DNA from: a virus
Length of the DNA: 21,937 nt
Virus record (IMG/VR): IMGVR_UViG_3300031658_000158
Span: 1 to 21,937 of that record
Direction: 5' to 3' (one strand)
Shown here: positions 21,895-21,937 of the stretch, piece by piece
Numbering within the stretch: the stretch's first letter is position 1
Layout: every line of letters begins with the position of its first letter
The notes under the pieces: model-generated
Databases searched by the model: none
Told to the model about the DNA's origin: nothing
The model's input: the letters and a program-made list of their open reading frames with translations, nothing else
Made by a program: the position numbers and the translations under genes

Positions 21895-21937
21895 ATTTTT
21901 TCTCCTACGAAAAACTGTGTTTGCAAATAAAGAAGTG

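Noticed and set aside
21895-21937. Promoter or packaging site before the terminase genes
   Set aside because: Only 43 bases are available; no clear -35/-10 pair or repeat set is seen.

Overview
The window is a continuous block of tailed-phage virion genes, all read from the minus strand. It looks like part of a siphovirus-type genome (free phage, or a prophage whose ends lie outside) that infects a marine alphaproteobacterium. The host is inferred from several things: the head and tail gene order closely follows the Rhodobacter gene transfer agent (GTA), the tail assembly chaperone is of the GTA gp10 type, and the fibre region holds small protein families I associate with marine phages. No integrase, replication, repressor, tRNA, transposon, CRISPR or host gene is visible. 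There is no gene-free stretch over 75 bases inside the gene block.

Reading in the transcribed direction (high to low coordinates), the packaging and head module comes first: terminase small subunit (21894-21418), terminase large subunit (21418-19904), HK97-type portal (19861-18626), prohead protease (18633-18073), HK97-fold major capsid (18000-16753) and a small conserved protein (16700-16509). The neck and tail-completion genes follow: gp6-like connector, head-closure stopper, HK97 gp10-like protein and DUF3168 tail terminator. The tail module is the tail tube (14719-14294), two chaperone frames joined by a likely -1 frameshift (14294-13729), a short lambda-type tape measure (13739-11712), three small tail-tip proteins and a 982-residue J/gp15-like central tip protein (10167-7219).

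From 7222 to 294 lies a fibre and adhesin module of about ten mostly small proteins. It has a tail-fibre assembly-type chaperone, stand-alone fibre N-terminal modules, a fibronectin III protein, a six-repeat kelch-like propeller, a coiled-coil protein of unknown role, a 20-unit 'GxFxLTGQD' repeat protein and a BppU-like domain. The left edge has an XhlA-like membrane protein and the first 25 codons of another small protein, probably the start of the lysis region.

Most genes overlap by 1-11 bases (ATGA, TGATG, TAATG), so translation is strongly coupled. The few real gaps carry structure. Those before the capsid and tail tube genes share a related hairpin plus Shine-Dalgarno cassette. The gap before the structural gene at 6729 has a looser relative of it. 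The capsid gene is followed by a stem closed by a UUCG tetraloop. These look like post-transcriptional devices that raise output of the high-copy virion proteins within one long operon. Other notable signals are the frameshift site, a 30-bp direct repeat that precisely flanks the kelch-like gene, and a recent 192-bp-offset duplication inside the repeat protein.
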